DNA of 64,000 nucleotides from Astrothelium macrocarpum (GCA_021030915.1 JAGEMR010000086.1:62001-126000); one strand, 5' to 3'. Counted from the stretch's first letter, positions 32,332 to 44,902 are shown. Translations and numbers: made by a program. Notes: generated by a model not told the origin, from the sequence alone.

Positions 32332-34041
32332 ATGAGTCAACTTTACAACACTGCCGCCGCTGTTTCTTCGCGTAGAATTTACGCGACAAATCTATTCGAA
32401 TCCCGCATTGCACCTCCTTCATCAACCATTGTAGAGCCCATCGATCGACGAAAAGATATCCCTGGCTGGACAACGCTTTATACCGATCTCAAAACAATCG
32501 CGCCAACGTCTGCTGCGCCAGCAGCATCGCACATTTTTCCTGAAACTCATGACCATCCTTCAGAAGGGCTACCGGTTGCAGTGTCTCGTACTGAAGACAT
32601 TCTTCCCAACATTCATCCCGTCGTGGTCTACCTTGTACTCTTTCTCTTCACTTTAGTGCTTAGTACAGCAATTCTGCTCTATCTTGTGAACTTCGGAACT
32701 CCCAACACGTCTCCTGGTGGTTCGTATCGTCAAATTATCAGCTACTTCCGCCGCTTCTGGTTCTATACTCGAACACTGTCCCGTGACATCGTTTCTAAAA
32801 TCAAACAGCGTACAACCCACAAACACTCACAATACGTTCTAGTCAGGCCCGAGAATATGGAAGAAGACACTCGTGTTGAACTTGGCCCAGGCGAGCAGGC
32901 TCATGACAGACTTCACGAGGATGCCATGGAACTCGATGATCTAAATTCTCAGACAGGACAAAAGCGAAAAGGTGATTTAGACGACGAAAAAATGTTAAAT
33001 AAATACGCTAAACTCGAGTTACAAGAAGCACACACAAACCACAACCCCCCACCATCCCATCCAGCGCGTTCACCAGGCGACAGCTCAGCCAACGAAGAAG
33101 GTCAAGCCACAGGCTCTTCCTCTGGCTACGAAACCCACCGCATCTACGCCAGCCCGAGCGTCTTCCTCCCCCACCCTCTCAACTCGGGCATCGCAACCCG
33201 CGACTTCGCCTCGGAACCGCAGACCCACGCGCCCCTCTCTTCCACCACCAACAACCCCTACAACTTCCCCCGCTCCAACGCTCCCAGCCCGACTTCGTAC
33301 TCCCCGACGCCCTCCGTCATCGCAGCCGTGAACGCGGACCCCGGCTCTGCGGCATCTGCGCTCGCGCCCATCCCCTCGGACGGCGGAAGTTCCTCCGACA
33401 TGTCGACCGGGCAGTTCGCGGCGCAGCTCGCGGCGATGCAGCGGCGTGCGGCGGAGCAGACCCCCAGTCCGCTGAGTGTGGGCGGTGGCGCGACGAGGTT
33501 TCCGAATCGTGGGAGGAGGTTGACGGAGGAGGAGTGGATTGTGCAGAGGTTGAGGTTTGAGCGGGAGGTGGAGAGGGAGAGGAGGAGGAATGAGGGGGGA
33601 GACGGGGTGGTGGAGAGTGTGGAGAGGCAGGGTGCGAGTGGAGGTGTTGATGGTGCAGGAGAAGAGAGGTATCCGGTGGCGAGTTCGGAGGAGGCGGCGT
33701 ATTGGGATTTTGAGGCTATGGACGGAGGTCGTGTAGGGCAGAGCGAGCGCGGGAGTGCTCAGGGTGGAGAAGTGGATCGCGTGCTTGAGGAAGCGAAGTC
33801 ACCAGGATCTGAAGAAGGACAGAAGTTGTTGTCACCAAGCGATGGCGCCGAAAATCACGAACCAGAACCGAGCGTTTCAAACGTCGTTTCCCTGAGGAAC
33901 GGGCACGGTGGAGAGGTCCAAGGTGAGCGTGGTGTCCTGCGTGGAGTTGAGCGTGCGGTGGACAGAGCAGCAGAAAATGTGGCGACTTGGATCGAAAGTG
34001 GCAATGACCAGAGCAGAAGTCACGATGATCTCGACGGATGA
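32332..34041 (+). CDS. Single-pass membrane protein with long disordered tail, unknown function
   Basis: A 569-residue single-exon protein from ATG 32332. About 90 residues precede one hydrophobic segment (VVVYLVLFLFTLVLSTAILLYLV, about 98-120); no N-terminal signal peptide is evident. After it come a basic juxtamembrane stretch (RQIISYFRRFWFY, KIKQRTTHKH) and about 400 residues of low-complexity Ser/Pro/Gly/Glu sequence. The tail includes a conserved-looking RGRRLTEEEWIVQRLRFEREVERERRR helix (about 397-423). Topology with a large cytosolic tail is inferred from the basic flank. I do not recognise the family. The coding strand changes abruptly from C-rich to G-rich near 33400. Confidence 0.7.
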   Translation: MSQLYNTAAAVSSRRIYATNLFESRIAPPSSTIVEPIDRRKDIPGWTTLYTDLKTIAPTSAAPAASHIFPETHDHPSEGLPVAVSRTEDILPNIHPVVVYLVLFLFTLVLSTAILLYLVNFGTPNTSPGGSYRQIISYFRRFWFYTRTLSRDIVSKIKQRTTHKHSQYVLVRPENMEEDTRVELGPGEQAHDRLHEDAMELDDLNSQTGQKRKGDLDDEKMLNKYAKLELQEAHTNHNPPPSHPARSPGDSSANEEGQATGSSSGYETHRIYASPSVFLPHPLNSGIATRDFASEPQTHAPLSSTTNNPYNFPRSNAPSPTSYSPTPSVIAAVNADPGSAASALAPIPSDGGSSSDMSTGQFAAQLAAMQRRAAEQTPSPLSVGGGATRFPNRGRRLTEEEWIVQRLRFEREVERERRRNEGGDGVVESVERQGASGGVDGAGEERYPVASSEEAAYWDFEAMDGGRVGQSERGSAQGGEVDRVLEEAKSPGSEEGQKLLSPSDGAENHEPEPSVSNVVSLRNGHGGEVQGERGVLRGVERAVDRAAENVATWIESGNDQSRSHDDLDG

Positions 34042-34440
34042 AGGAACGATAAAAGTAATGCTGGGAACGATGCTAAATGCGCCAAAGCATGGACAGGCGT
34101 CAAGTATCATTTGTATTTTTCCTTTTCCCCCTTAAACCTGAGCCCTTGATTTATTTCATTTCGTCAGCGTCGCTAGCTTTTCGTGTGAAAAGAAGAGGAA
34201 TTGCATCTTACGAAATGGGTGGTATCAAGCATTAATGGTAACGATGATGAAAGAGAGCTGGTTCAGATGGCAAGCATGACATTGCAAATTCTATAGTTGC
34301 GGTTGTAGTTAAGATAGAAGCTAGAAAATGGCAACAACGTTCACAAAATGTCTTATTCAAGAATGTTATGATTTACTTGACGTTCTGAGCAGCTTATCAA
34401 AACCAACAAAAGACATTTCTGCCTATCACTGAATTTTGCT
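34042..34440. other. 3' flank, no feature seen
   Basis: AT-rich 3' flank between the membrane-protein gene and the SINE-like repeat array. Nothing recognisable. Confidence 0.45.
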
Positions 34441-34479
34441 TTAATAACCATTACTAAAAATTATGGGAACAAAGGCCTC

Positions 34480-34690
34480 TTTTTTTTCCCCGGTCACTTT
34501 GGCTATCAGATCGTGACTCGAACCCATGACCTAGAAAAAGATAACTCCAAAAACAGAAGATGAGTCTACCCAACCCTAGAGGTTGAGCATTCTAATTCGT
34601 GACCCTTAGAATTTGATGCAGCTAACTCAGCTAGAGAGCGAGATTTTAAAATGATATATATACACTATAAAAATGTGTTTCAAAAGTAAT
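34480..34690 (-). repeat. SINE-like repeat, copy 1 (partial)
   Basis: It shares with the two copies at 34941-35617 a core carrying a pol III B-box-like sequence on the minus strand (GGTCATGGGTTCGAGTC, 34516-34532), followed by the same 'cccatgacct-gaaaaag' context, a 'gcagctaactcagcta' block and a TATATATA end. It lacks the first part of the unit and is more diverged. Confidence 0.6.
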
Positions 34691-34940
34691 CTCCCACCTC
34701 AAGAACGCTACTGAGCGACTACTCCAAATACAGTAAGATGCGCTTGAAAAATGCACTATTTTATTTAATCAGTCGGCTTATCTAAATAATATTGATTCAA
34801 CTAAATTTTAATTAACAATTCTGACAGTTGATTAAGATCAGACGATATGAGTGAACAGGGGTTGAAGACAAAATTGTGCTAGTGAGTTTACGCTCCCTAG
34901 TGTGGGCCTTTACTTTTGAACCGCACCTCCGTACACTTCT

Positions 34941-35271
34941 AGCAGAGGGATAAAAGCAACTAGATATAGATGATTCTGCACGCACGTGCAGTAGAACTGA
35001 TATACATAACTAAATTTTGCTTCGACAATCACTCCCCCCAAAAAAAACACACAAAAGAAAAAAAGGGGCAAACGGAGGGAGGGCAAAAATGAAAGCTCTT
35101 TCTCAGTGTTTTCGATCACGACTCGAACCCATGACCTGGAAAAAGACTGACCAAAAACCAAAAGCTGAGCCTGCCCATGTCGGGCAAGAAGTTCTTTTTC
35201 CATGTAAGATATGTTTCAGCTAACTCAGCTGATGTAAAACGCAATTAAATTGGTATATATACTACATTTTT
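34941..35271 (-). repeat. SINE-like tandem unit, copy 2
   Basis: A unit of about 331 bp starting at 'agcagagggataaaagc' and ending in a TATATATAC-containing stretch, repeated directly in copy 3. Minus-strand tRNA-like features are a B box (35121-35137), an upstream A-box-like GGCTCAG and T-rich 3' parts. Spacing between A and B boxes is about 40 nt, as in tRNA-derived SINEs. No open frame spans it. Confidence 0.65.
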
Positions 35272-35617
35272 AGCAGAGGGATAAAAGCATTTAGATGTAG
35301 ATGATGTTGCACACACGTTCAGTGAGACCGATATACATTAGGTAAATAAATTTTGTTTCGATAATCACTCAAAAAAAAGACCCCCCCGTCTACAAAAGTA
35401 AAAAGGGGCAACAAAAGAGGGAAGGCAACAACGAAAGCTCTTTTTCAGTGGTTTTGATCATGACTCGAACACATGACCTAGAAAAAGGTTGACCAAAAAC
35501 GAAAACTGAGCCTACCCAATCAGGGTAGGAAGTTCTTTTCTCATAAAGAGAGAAGGTGCTTCAGCTACTTCAGCTAACTCAGCTAGTGATCTGAATTATG
35601 AAACAGTATATATAGCC
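35272..35617 (-). repeat. SINE-like tandem unit, copy 3, plus partial copy to about 35700
   Basis: A direct tandem copy of the preceding unit (same start motif and order of blocks) with substitutions throughout. The B-box-like site is at 35463-35479 (GTTCGAGTC) and the A-box-like TAGGCTCAG at 35506-35514. The next about 80 bp (35618-35700) resemble the start of another unit. A short hairpin (cctaccc...gggtagg, seen on either strand) lies beside the A box. Confidence 0.65.
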
Positions 35618-35858
35618 AACAGACAGACCAAAGCAATTGCATATGGATGATTTTACCCACACGTCGATTGGAACCGATATCTATTGCCTGACAAAGCATT
35701 CTACGGGACTTCGCACATCAAAAATTAATCTTCTTTCGAGAAAATCTGTACCGATCATGAAATCAGAACGGAACTACTCACACAAGACATGATATCCCTC
35801 AAAACCAGGCCTCACAAACACCCATCTGTATCATACACCAACATCCACCTCCAACCCC

Positions 35859-38029
35859 TCAACCACCGACCTCCCGCAATCTCTCCCAACACCTCTCCAC
35901 CCCGGCCCTCGCCAAAGCCCTCTCCTCCACCTCCTCCCGCACCTCACCCACCCCTTCCCTCCCCCCCGTTCGAACCCTCCACCCGACACCCTCCTCCACA
36001 CTCTTGACCGCCCGCCTCCCCTCCTCCCTCACCCTCCCCTCCCACCCATCCACCGCGCGCTCCCAAGACCGCTGCAACCGCGCAAGCGCCACCACCAGCC
36101 CGCCACTGGAGATCGCGCCCGCCCACGCCGCGCCAGTACCTGTAGCGACAAGCGTGGCGGGGTCGAGGGCCCACACGTAGGTCAGCGCCGACAGCGCGCT
36201 GGTGAGGGAGAGGGACGCGAGGGCGCGGAGGAGCGCGGTTTGCGCGTGCGATTGGAGCGCGGGGATCGCGGTGGTGAGAAGGGCGGTGCGGGTTTGGGGG
36301 ATGGCGTGGAGGGGGTCGGATAGCGGGTGCTCGTCATTCGTGGTCGTGTCATGCGAGGGTTCTGACGGGTTGGCGGGGGGAGGTTGGGGTGGGTGGGCGT
36401 CGTCGAGCGGGCCGGCTTCGATGAGGCGGCCGGTGATGATGTAGGCTTCGTCTTGGGCGACGGGGAGGAAGTGGTTGGTGAGGATGTTGGTGGCGATGGT
36501 TTGCACGTCGTCGACGCGCCAGAAGAGCTTGTACCAGCGCAGCTTGTGCCATTCTTTGGAGGTGAAGGCGCGCTCGAGGGAGACTTGGAGCTCGCGGTGG
36601 GCGGACTCGGACCAGACGGATAGATGGGCGAGGAGAGCGGTGCGCTTTTCTTCGGGGATGGTCGATGGGGTGAGGGATTGAGAGTCTGTTGCTTTCGATA
36701 GTTCAAGGCGGATGTTGGTATCAGTGAGGAGACTGATGATGAGAGTTTTCACGGCGGGATGCAGTTTCTCGTGGCCGAGGGCTTTCGCATCGTCGATTGT
36801 GGGGGAAGACTGTTTGATCCAGTCTTGTAAGATCTCCAAGTTGCTCCGTAGCCAACCATGTTCGTATGCCATTGAGTTGGCGATAGATTCACGGAATACG
36901 TCAAGTGCTCTCGCACCTTCATTAATATCAATAATAGCTGGCTCAGACTCATTCGATTCGAAGTCAGTATACTGCGCTTTCGAAGCAGTAGTGGCACCAG
37001 CAACGTCAAAGGCAACCTTGTACGCGTCTTGCTTTGGCACTGACCTTGGCTCAAACAATTGAGATGCACCTGCAGATTGTGCAAGCATCCCGCTATACCC
37101 TCCCCAAGCCATTGCGCTTTCTACGCCACTCCCTAACAGTAAGGCGTAGTGTACTGGATAAGTTACAAAACCTGCTCGTCCTGTGGAAGAGATAGGCGTT
37201 TGTGAACTAGGCACTAGAAGAGCTTCTCTTGCTTCCTGCGCATCGGCCGGTCTACCTGTGCCATTTGTCTCAATGTTTACGTTCGAAACCAGCATCTCGA
37301 TTTTATGCCTTTCAAGCATCCGGGAAGGGACCGGCAGCGTCTGGATGAGAGGATTGTATGGAGGAATTTCTGTTTCTTCGCCATATCTGAAATTTTATCA
37401 GCCGCCATTGTACGCAAGCCCATAACAAGTAAAATCCAAGCCTGTGCCATTGAAACCAACCTTATGAGTAGACCTCTTCCATCTTCTCCCCCTACCTCTG
37501 TATCTTCCAGCTTCTTTTCCCATGCCTGCTCTACCAGCGGATCTGCAAGCAACAACCTCGCCAATTTCCTTGCCCTCGTCAAGCCACCATAACCACTCAT
37601 CCCCAGCACTGCGATCCTCACTACTGTTTCTCCTCTCTCCAAGCCTCGTAGTGCAAGTTGCAGTCGGCTCAAATTCACATAATTCCCCGCACTGCTCTTC
37701 AATTCCTCCAACGCATCATATAGAGGTCTAAGCCGACTAGAGACGTTGATCGGAGCATTAATGGCGGTTCGCGAAGCAAGACGGGAGCCATAGCCGTTCG
37801 AACTTGTTGTTGCATGGTTCAGACTACCACGGTCTGGCTCGGCTTGGATAGCAGAAGTATGTTGGAGGCGTGATTGGGGTCGCACAGAGCTTCGTATTTG
37901 AGGAGTGCGGGGGACGGAAGTAGCTGGTGAGAGGCGCCAGAGAGAACAAGAATGGCAGAAGAAGAGGTCAATTGGGCGGAGACGTAATGTACGGGTAGCG
38001 CTTCTGGAAAGAGACGAGCTGGGAGGCAT
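35859..38029 (-). CDS. Conserved mitochondrial protein, possibly Mmc1-like
   Basis: Two exons (37461-38029 and 35859-37386) with a 74-nt intron (GTTGGT donor, TTTCAG acceptor), 698 residues. The N-terminus (SLSRSATRTLRLRP, then an Arg/Ser-rich stretch to about residue 60) looks like a mitochondrial presequence. The conserved N-terminal block is VVRIAVLGMSGYGGLTRARKLARLLLADPLVE..WE. A second block is MAWGGYSGML. The C-terminal part has LRWYKLFWRVDDVQTIATNIL and a hydrophobic hairpin (LASLSLTSALSALTYVWALDP...AWAGAISSGGLVVALARLQRSWE) followed by a helical tail. The pattern resembles the fungal Mmc1 family of mitochondrial proteins, from memory only. C-rich codons switch to G-rich near 36190. Confidence 0.7.
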
Positions 38030-38886
38030 AGAGCAGGGTGGCTGAAGGGGGAAGATGTATGAAGCTTGAGACCATGAGCTTCCGAAGCTTCAGAGGGAAT
38101 GTTTAATGTAAAATTTATTACGAGGATAGAGTTGGAATTCATACATTCAGAAGTGTCTATGTACTTTATTGCGATCAAGTTCAGGGTATGTACTGACAAT
38201 CGAATCACTTAATTAATTTTCATTATTTTGCCGTTCCATGTTGTCCTTGAGTTTGTTGGTAAATAAAAATCTTCTAGGCCTATAGCATGACTCTGATCTC
38301 AAGACATAATATTTCATCGTCCACACAACTGCAAAAGGCTCGAGCACCTATTTTCTCTTTAGTTACTTGGAAAACAATGGATTCTGTAAATGCTCCATAG
38401 CTACATCACTAACGCCATTCCATATAATCATCGTGAGTAGAATAAAAGTCCATAGTTTGTTTGCAACTGTAAAGACGGTTCATCAACAAAATTGCTCGCT
38501 GACGGACTTAAGTGATTTTACCAGCGACTTTCATGCGTGTCTGGAAACACAGGCCATTAACTCATCTATACCCAGGACATGATCATACGTGCACATGGCG
38601 TAAAAATACTGTCAGATATCTCTCCGATTCCACACCTTCATGAATTAGGTACCTTGATAACTTGCCTGGCCCAGTTCAAATGACTCTCCTCTCCATGCTT
38701 CAACCTTTGCCAACACCGATTATAGGATATATTGAAATGATGAGAGCCGTAGTGAGCAGAGATCACTATGAGGTGTTGTTTGGGTATCTTGTCAAAATTT
38801 CTTTTCCGATAATGCCAGATGTTAGTGTCAAGGCTACGGCCACTATGAGTAAGGAATCAGTCAAGCAATATCGCTCGCTCGTCCCC
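38030..38886. other. Intergenic
   Basis: Contains the promoter of the mitochondrial protein gene and the 3' flank of calcineurin A. No gene seen. Confidence 0.5.
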
Positions 38887-40918
38887 TCACGATCGCCTTC
38901 CCCTTGATCCCGAAGACCTAGTCCTTTCATCAGCCTTACGTAGAACGCACTTGGGAACAATGTCAGACAACTTACATGCTGATCCTGCGGGCAACATTCG
39001 CCAAGCCAGCATCCTGTTCCGCTTCCTTTTCTGCCCTTTGCAAGGCTTGACTTCTGCTATCTTCCATGCTCCTCCGAACGTCTTCCTTTCCAGGCGGCAG
39101 CCTCTCATTTTGCAGATCCACTTTCCTGGCATCCTCAAAATTAGTAATAGCCTGCTTGATCCCCTCTGCACCAAGCATCAGCGTTCCAGCTGGAAGTCTA
39201 CCTCCACTTGCCGTCTTCAATTCAGTGACGCGCTCACTCTCCTCACGCAGAACCTGGAAGACACGGCTAAGACGACCAATGGCGAGAATCTTATTTTTGA
39301 TGGCGCGACGTTTGAACTCTGTGCTTTCGGGATCCATGCCAGAGAGAGGTGGCGATGCTGGACCACTGGGAGAGATTGTACTCGGAGTGTCTTCGTCGAG
39401 CTCTTCTTTCGAGCAGGTATTGAGGATTGCGATTAACATGTCCGTAATCTTTTCACCAACAAAAGGAAGAGACCAGGTAAAGACATCCATAAAGTTAGGA
39501 AGCCAATATGGATGAGGCGTGCAATCTGGATGCCATTAGTTGATACACCCAAATTCAGGAGATCCAGAAGACTTACTGAATTGACGAATGTTCATAACAT
39601 TGTTTTCGTATTTGAGCACAGCCGCCTTGTTGTTATATACATCCAAGTAGTTGGGCGCACTGAAGATCGTCATGACACTGGGGAAGCCCGTCGTCCTCGT
39701 TTTCCTATACATTCGATATCCTGCATCCTGAGCCTCGTGTGCCCGTATAATTGAGAGAAGATTGTTCTTTTCGAGGAAGGCACACGCAGATGGGTATGAA
39801 AAGAAAAATGAGCAACCTCGGACGTGGTTGTGCACGAAGAACTCAGATGTTCTTTCTTGACCAAATTCCTCAAGTGGATCGGCCCATAGGATATCGCACA
39901 TCAAACCATGAGTAGGAGGCTCTCGGAAGCGGTCAATCTAAGGAAATTAGTCGTGGTTTGACTGGGAGATGGTTCATACCGTACAGTTTTGAGATCTTCG
40001 AGAGAGTGCAATTCAGGGCTTAAACCTCCATGTATACACAAGAATTGCTTGTTCATAATCGCTGCCAGGGGCAGAGCGCAAAACGATTCCATGCATGCTT
40101 CATAAACCTTTTCCGAGTATTTGTGCTTGCACTCGAGTTTGAAGGTAAAATAATCCGTGAGGTGACGGCATTCATGATTTCCACGAAGAAGCCATAATGT
40201 GTCGGGATACCAGATTTTGAGTGACCATAAATACAGGACGCACTAAAATTGTTAGAGCTTAGGAAAAAGCAGGATCGAGCAGAATCATCGAACCTCAATG
40301 CTAAAGTACCCCCGGTCGACATAGTCACCAAGGAAGAGATATCGAGTCTCAGCCGGATCACCACCAACTTCGAAAAGCTTCATCAAGTCAAAATACTGGC
40401 CATGGACATCGCCACAAACGGTTATCGGCGCGTCCATTTCCAACAGATTTGGCTCTTGCTTGAGTAGATCTGTTCCCATCTGTATGATCCACAATGCCTG
40501 GTCTTCTGTGAGCCTTCCTTCCCGGTAAAAGTGTTGCTTTAGAAACTGCAGGTTGGGCTTTGATCGATCGTTTGGTGACAGAAATTGGTCTTCGGTAGGT
40601 GGATGAAAGGCAGGTGCCTGGACGTCTGTTCGCAATTTCAGTCAGTCTTGCAGCTCATACAAGGGTGTTGTCAGCGTCGTGCAGTTCCTATAGAGGCACA
40701 CAATGCTTGCGCTGCACTGGCCGTTTCGCCACCAAAAGTTTGAATGCGCCGAAACAGGATGATCGCCTACCTTTGCACACTCTCTCCATGGTGCTAACCT
40801 GGGTTCCATCTTCCATCTCATGTAGGGTGAAATCGATCTCAGGCACGGGCTTCTTATTGTTGATTGCCCTCGTGGCAGTATCCAGATATTTCGAGTCCAT
40901 CGCTCTAGCACCGTCCAT
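38887..40918 (-). CDS. cnaA: Calcineurin A (protein phosphatase 2B catalytic subunit)
   Basis: Six exons: 40771-40918, 40294-40625, 39985-40242, 39577-39937, 38976-39525 and 38887-38923. All junctions are GT-AG and in frame, giving 561 residues. The PPP catalytic signature is complete: GDVHGQ (about 121), GDYVDRG (about 149), GNHE (about 181), then LCIHGGLSPE, SAPNYLDVYNNKAAVLKYE. Next come the B-subunit-binding helix, the calmodulin-binding segment (RNKIRAIG-like KNKILAIGRLSRVFQVLREES) and the autoinhibitory stretch (GIKQAITNFEDARKVDLQNERLPP). It dephosphorylates Crz1-type factors and governs Ca2+ stress, wall integrity and azole tolerance. Intron 1 is unusually long here (145 nt) and the last exon adds only 12 residues. 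Confidence 0.97.
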
Positions 40919-43900
40919 GAGTCAATGTATTTTGCAAGAACCCAGTCGCTTTATCTGTCGAGATTGAAGAAGTGCTCGTCAGATGTAAACGAAATCCAGA
41001 GGTATCGGTCAAGGAGAAGAAAAGGTAGTCGGTCTCGTGCCACTGCCAAAAAGGCCGAGGGCAAAGTAGCGAAGGAGGCGGCACAGCAGCGCTATTGTCA
41101 ACTTTGACTGTTTCCTATAGAATATGGTTGAATTGAATCGTGGCTAAACCAGAGCAGGCAAGAGAAGAGTAGGTGATGGGAAGGCTGATGTGTTGGTGGA
41201 GACGGTGCGAATGCGCCAGATGGAGCGCAGTGGCGCTAGGTAGTGGAGATGCGCTCGAGCAAATAGGGGGGCTGATTTGCTTTGCTTCTTTTTGGAGGGG
41301 GCAATTATGTTACAGTTTCTGTCTACCCCTCGGGTTCGAAGCTCCTTCGTATTCAGTTAGGGGATCACAAGAGACAAAACAGAGGTGCATGAGAATGCGC
41401 AGTGTATGATTACAGCAGGATCTTCTTTCCAAACGCTGTAAGCCGAGCGACCTGCAGCCTGGATGCGAAGGATCATCAACTTTCTCCTCCACGTAAGTTC
41501 CCTGGTTCGCCGCGGGGCAATTCAGCTCCATTGTTTGCGTCATGTTTGCACTAATTTCCTATCTACCTCTCAATGCGCTGCTACTGAGCTTGGAGAATCT
41601 GGGAAATGAACATACAATTCGAGTCGACTAGCTATAAAGTCGAGGACCTCGCTTCCCAAATGCCGGGTAGCCTTAGCAAACAATAGCAGTGACATATGGG
41701 AAACGATTTTCATTGGAACTTCAACAAATTCTTGTTTCAGTGATATGCTGTCAGCCTAAAATTCCCTTTCAATGTCCTGATACCTGATTAGTCGATTATC
41801 AGCTTCGTAGACAAATCATGATTAATTTCGAGCTAACGACATCCGCAATCAGAAGCAAGCCACAGTGTACAAAGTTGTGTGATGGTGAATCACCTTGTGA
41901 AATGTTAAGCATCACACGCGTGGAAATTGCGGCGGGGACAGGCAGACGCGCTAGGCAGCAGCTCCCGCGCGTGATTGGAGCTGTGAGTCAGCCCACTAGC
42001 GCCGTCGGAGGCTATAAATCTTTGCCCGCAGCTCCAACTTCACCTTTTCTTCTTCATCCTAGTGCTCGGGCATTGTAAGTGACCCCCAACTCCACCATCA
42101 TCCATCTGAGTTTGGTACTGACTTCTGAATAGATCATCGGCAGTGAGGATTCGTCCGAGCCATGATTTTTGCTAGTTGAAAACTACTAGTTTGACCGCTC
42201 TTGTTGGCCTTCGGGACGGCAAGGAATTTTTGAACACATTACCACTTTTTCATCACTGCTTCTGCCTTGCGTAGGACTTTGGGGAAGGAGTGTCAGGCCC
42301 TACACCTAGACTTTACGAAGAATACTGTCGGTGACGTGGACAAGGTGTGGCTTCTGTTGCGGTGGTGCGATATTGCAGGCGCGGATCTGGTCCTCGCAAA
42401 GGCAAGTTATCATGCCGACGTTCATCTCTACTCTATCTGACTCTTCGACGAGGACCGTAGTAGAAATGTCGTGACTCCAGACGCGTCGTGGTTGATGGAT
42501 GAAGATTTGCACTGATGATCTGGACATAATGCTGGCTAGGATTGGACGCGTATTATGGGCAACCATTCCGCAACATACCACGAGATTCAAAACTCAGGAC
42601 TCGAAATTCAAGGCAGGGGCACAGCATGTATCTCTAAGTACAGCATCCAACAGAGAATCCACTAACGCGTGATTACGTTCAAAGCACATTCACCACGGCG
42701 ATGCTTCGAGCAACCCGTCGTCAGTCCTTCAGCTGGCGCGCCACTTGCAAACAACTATCCAGATGACTAGTTTTGTTGGGCCACGTATTTAGGCAAGAAA
42801 CTTTCTAACATTTCGGATCACTGAAAACGACAAGACCAGCCTCGCCGTTGCCAAGTCACTCGATCTCAAAATCAACACGTCTCTGCGTAGACCATAACAT
42901 TTTCCAACTAAAGACGAGGACAGACGCTTCTACGAAGTCGATCACAATCATTGCTGATTGTTTTAATCTGGAGTTTTAGCTGGCTTGATGGTAACCAATG
43001 GCGTGGGAACATTTCGCTTCGTGGTATGATGCGCAGTCTCGGAATCACCCACTATCTAGGCTTTTCGTCCCTCATATTGGACCACGATGGCTATGGCTGA
43101 TTGACACATCACTGAGTAATCTAATACTTATTGTTTCAAGAAACGCAGATACCAAGCCGAGGCCTTTACCAAGATACCGCTGATCATGATTTGCAGCTAT
43201 TTCCATTCCAATCATAGTCCCAGCACGCAGCCTTTTCCATTCGTTATTCTTCGGTCATATCTTCACCCTCCTTTCAGGCATCTGTCGATAATCTTGACAA
43301 ATCAACCTTCCAGAAGAGCGTGTATGGTCTGTAGATATTGGAGTTGAAGCCTCAAACAGTATAATCACTATGCCATAATGGATCCGCTCTATATCGAGAA
43401 CGCACAGAGTAGCGATATTTGAATCCCGCTAATTGTAATCCGCCGGCCGTATTTGTATTTACCTTAGTTTCGTACGATGCGCTCTGTTGCTATGGGTATG
43501 TTTATGCGCGACGGGTCATGTCTACGGAGTCAGAATGGCTTCTGGCTCCTTCACGTCCACTGAAGAAATACCGAATATTGCTGACTACGGCGAAGGCTAG
43601 CTCCTGTACCAGATTTTAAATTGTCATGTCATTAAACATGAGGGTCCAAGGATGGTACGGAGGTGGCGAAGCAGTCAATGGTGAGGGTCGAATTGCAGAG
43701 AAGATCGATTACGGTGATATTCCTTTTTAAGGTACGGAATAGCTAGAGCGTTTTTCCGATACGATCGTAACCGTATAAGATTTGCGGGAACGAAGGACCA
43801 GATCGTGTGGCAAAAATGAAAATGTGCCAAAGGGTCTACGTGGTTTTGCCCCATGCAAGGCTTTGCCGCAATTATTTGGGTTCATTGACGACATAGTGCA

Positions 43901-44902
43901 TACAATGAGCTGCTAAATAAATACTTACCCGGGATATCCTTAATTCAAAATAGTATCGATTGCGTGAGACGATTTTTCTACGAGAGTCCTTGTCTATACA
44001 ACTCAGCAATTTTCAAAGTTTTTAGTGGAAAATCTAGTCATCATCAAAGATCTAGGAACTAACCAAGCACAAGTTACACGATAGTGTCATCATATTGTGG
44101 GATACACCGATGCTTGTTATATGATATGAATGTAAGGGCGTTTTCCAGGAGCAGAACCTCGGTTCAGTCGATTAGCATTTCGGAACTGGAACGTTTAAGT
44201 AAGCTTGAACCACCCTGAGATCCGGAGGAAATATTTGAAATTCCTGAACCATAGTAGATCTAGATTCCAGGGTTATGCTCGTTGCGGAGATTTGTCTGAT
44301 CCAGGAACCGGGTTTTGGACGGTTCGTGGTGTCGCGTTCCAGTCTCAATAGAGTTTGATTGGCATCGAGGGTCGTAAATGTTTGCGCCTCTAGATGTGTA
44401 TGAGATCTGCTTCCAAAGTGTCAAATCGCCTGACAGGTAATGTTAAAGACATGGGATATGGGTAGCGAGACAATGGGACTGAAACAATGAAGGGGTGCGA
44501 ACGAGGATTTTGCCAGTAAAATCGAGCCTTTCCTTTTATGGGTAAGTCTTGTCGAACGTCAAAGGAAAAAATCTAAGTTTTCCATTCAATTGCCCAATGC
44601 GTCTGTTCTTATTAAGGCAATGTGCTTGTTGATCACTCAGGTTTTAGTAAGCGATAGAAGTCGCTATGGTCACGATAGCAGAGAATTTTTGGAAGATAGT
44701 TAATGTTCATGTCATCAATTGTAATGAAGGCGTGCAAAATCGCTAGCCAAAACAGAAAGAATGGTATATCTACAATGAAGAAAGTACACCCAAATGTGCG
44801 ACCCAGTCATGCGTCAGCAGTGATGCCCTGTATATCCAAAACTTAGAGAACCCTCCTTTTCAAGTAACTCCCAAAAAAACTCAGACAGGATCCCGAGACT
44901 CA
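40919..44902. other. Long gene-poor region (4 kb)
   Basis: Calcineurin A promoter at the left, 3' flank of the LPMO gene at the right, and no convincing coding sequence between. The only organised signal is the promoter-plus-intron structure at 41973-42132. The longest open frames (under 125 codons) have no family resemblance. Confidence 0.5.
41973..42132 (+). promoter_or_regulatory. Orphan promoter with leader intron
   Basis: In order on the plus strand: an inverted CCAAT box (ATTGG, 41973-41977), a Gcn4/CpcA-type TGAGTCA (41984-41990), TATAAA (42013-42018), a CT-rich start region (about 42030-42060) and a textbook intron 42075-42132 (GTAAGT donor, TACTGAC branch, AATAG acceptor). No long open frame follows. 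It may drive a non-coding RNA or be what remains of a lost gene. Confidence 0.45.

Noticed and set aside
34515..35479. B-box-like sequences considered as functional tRNA genes
   Set aside because: No full acceptor or anticodon stem pairing could be drawn; better explained as tRNA-derived repeats.
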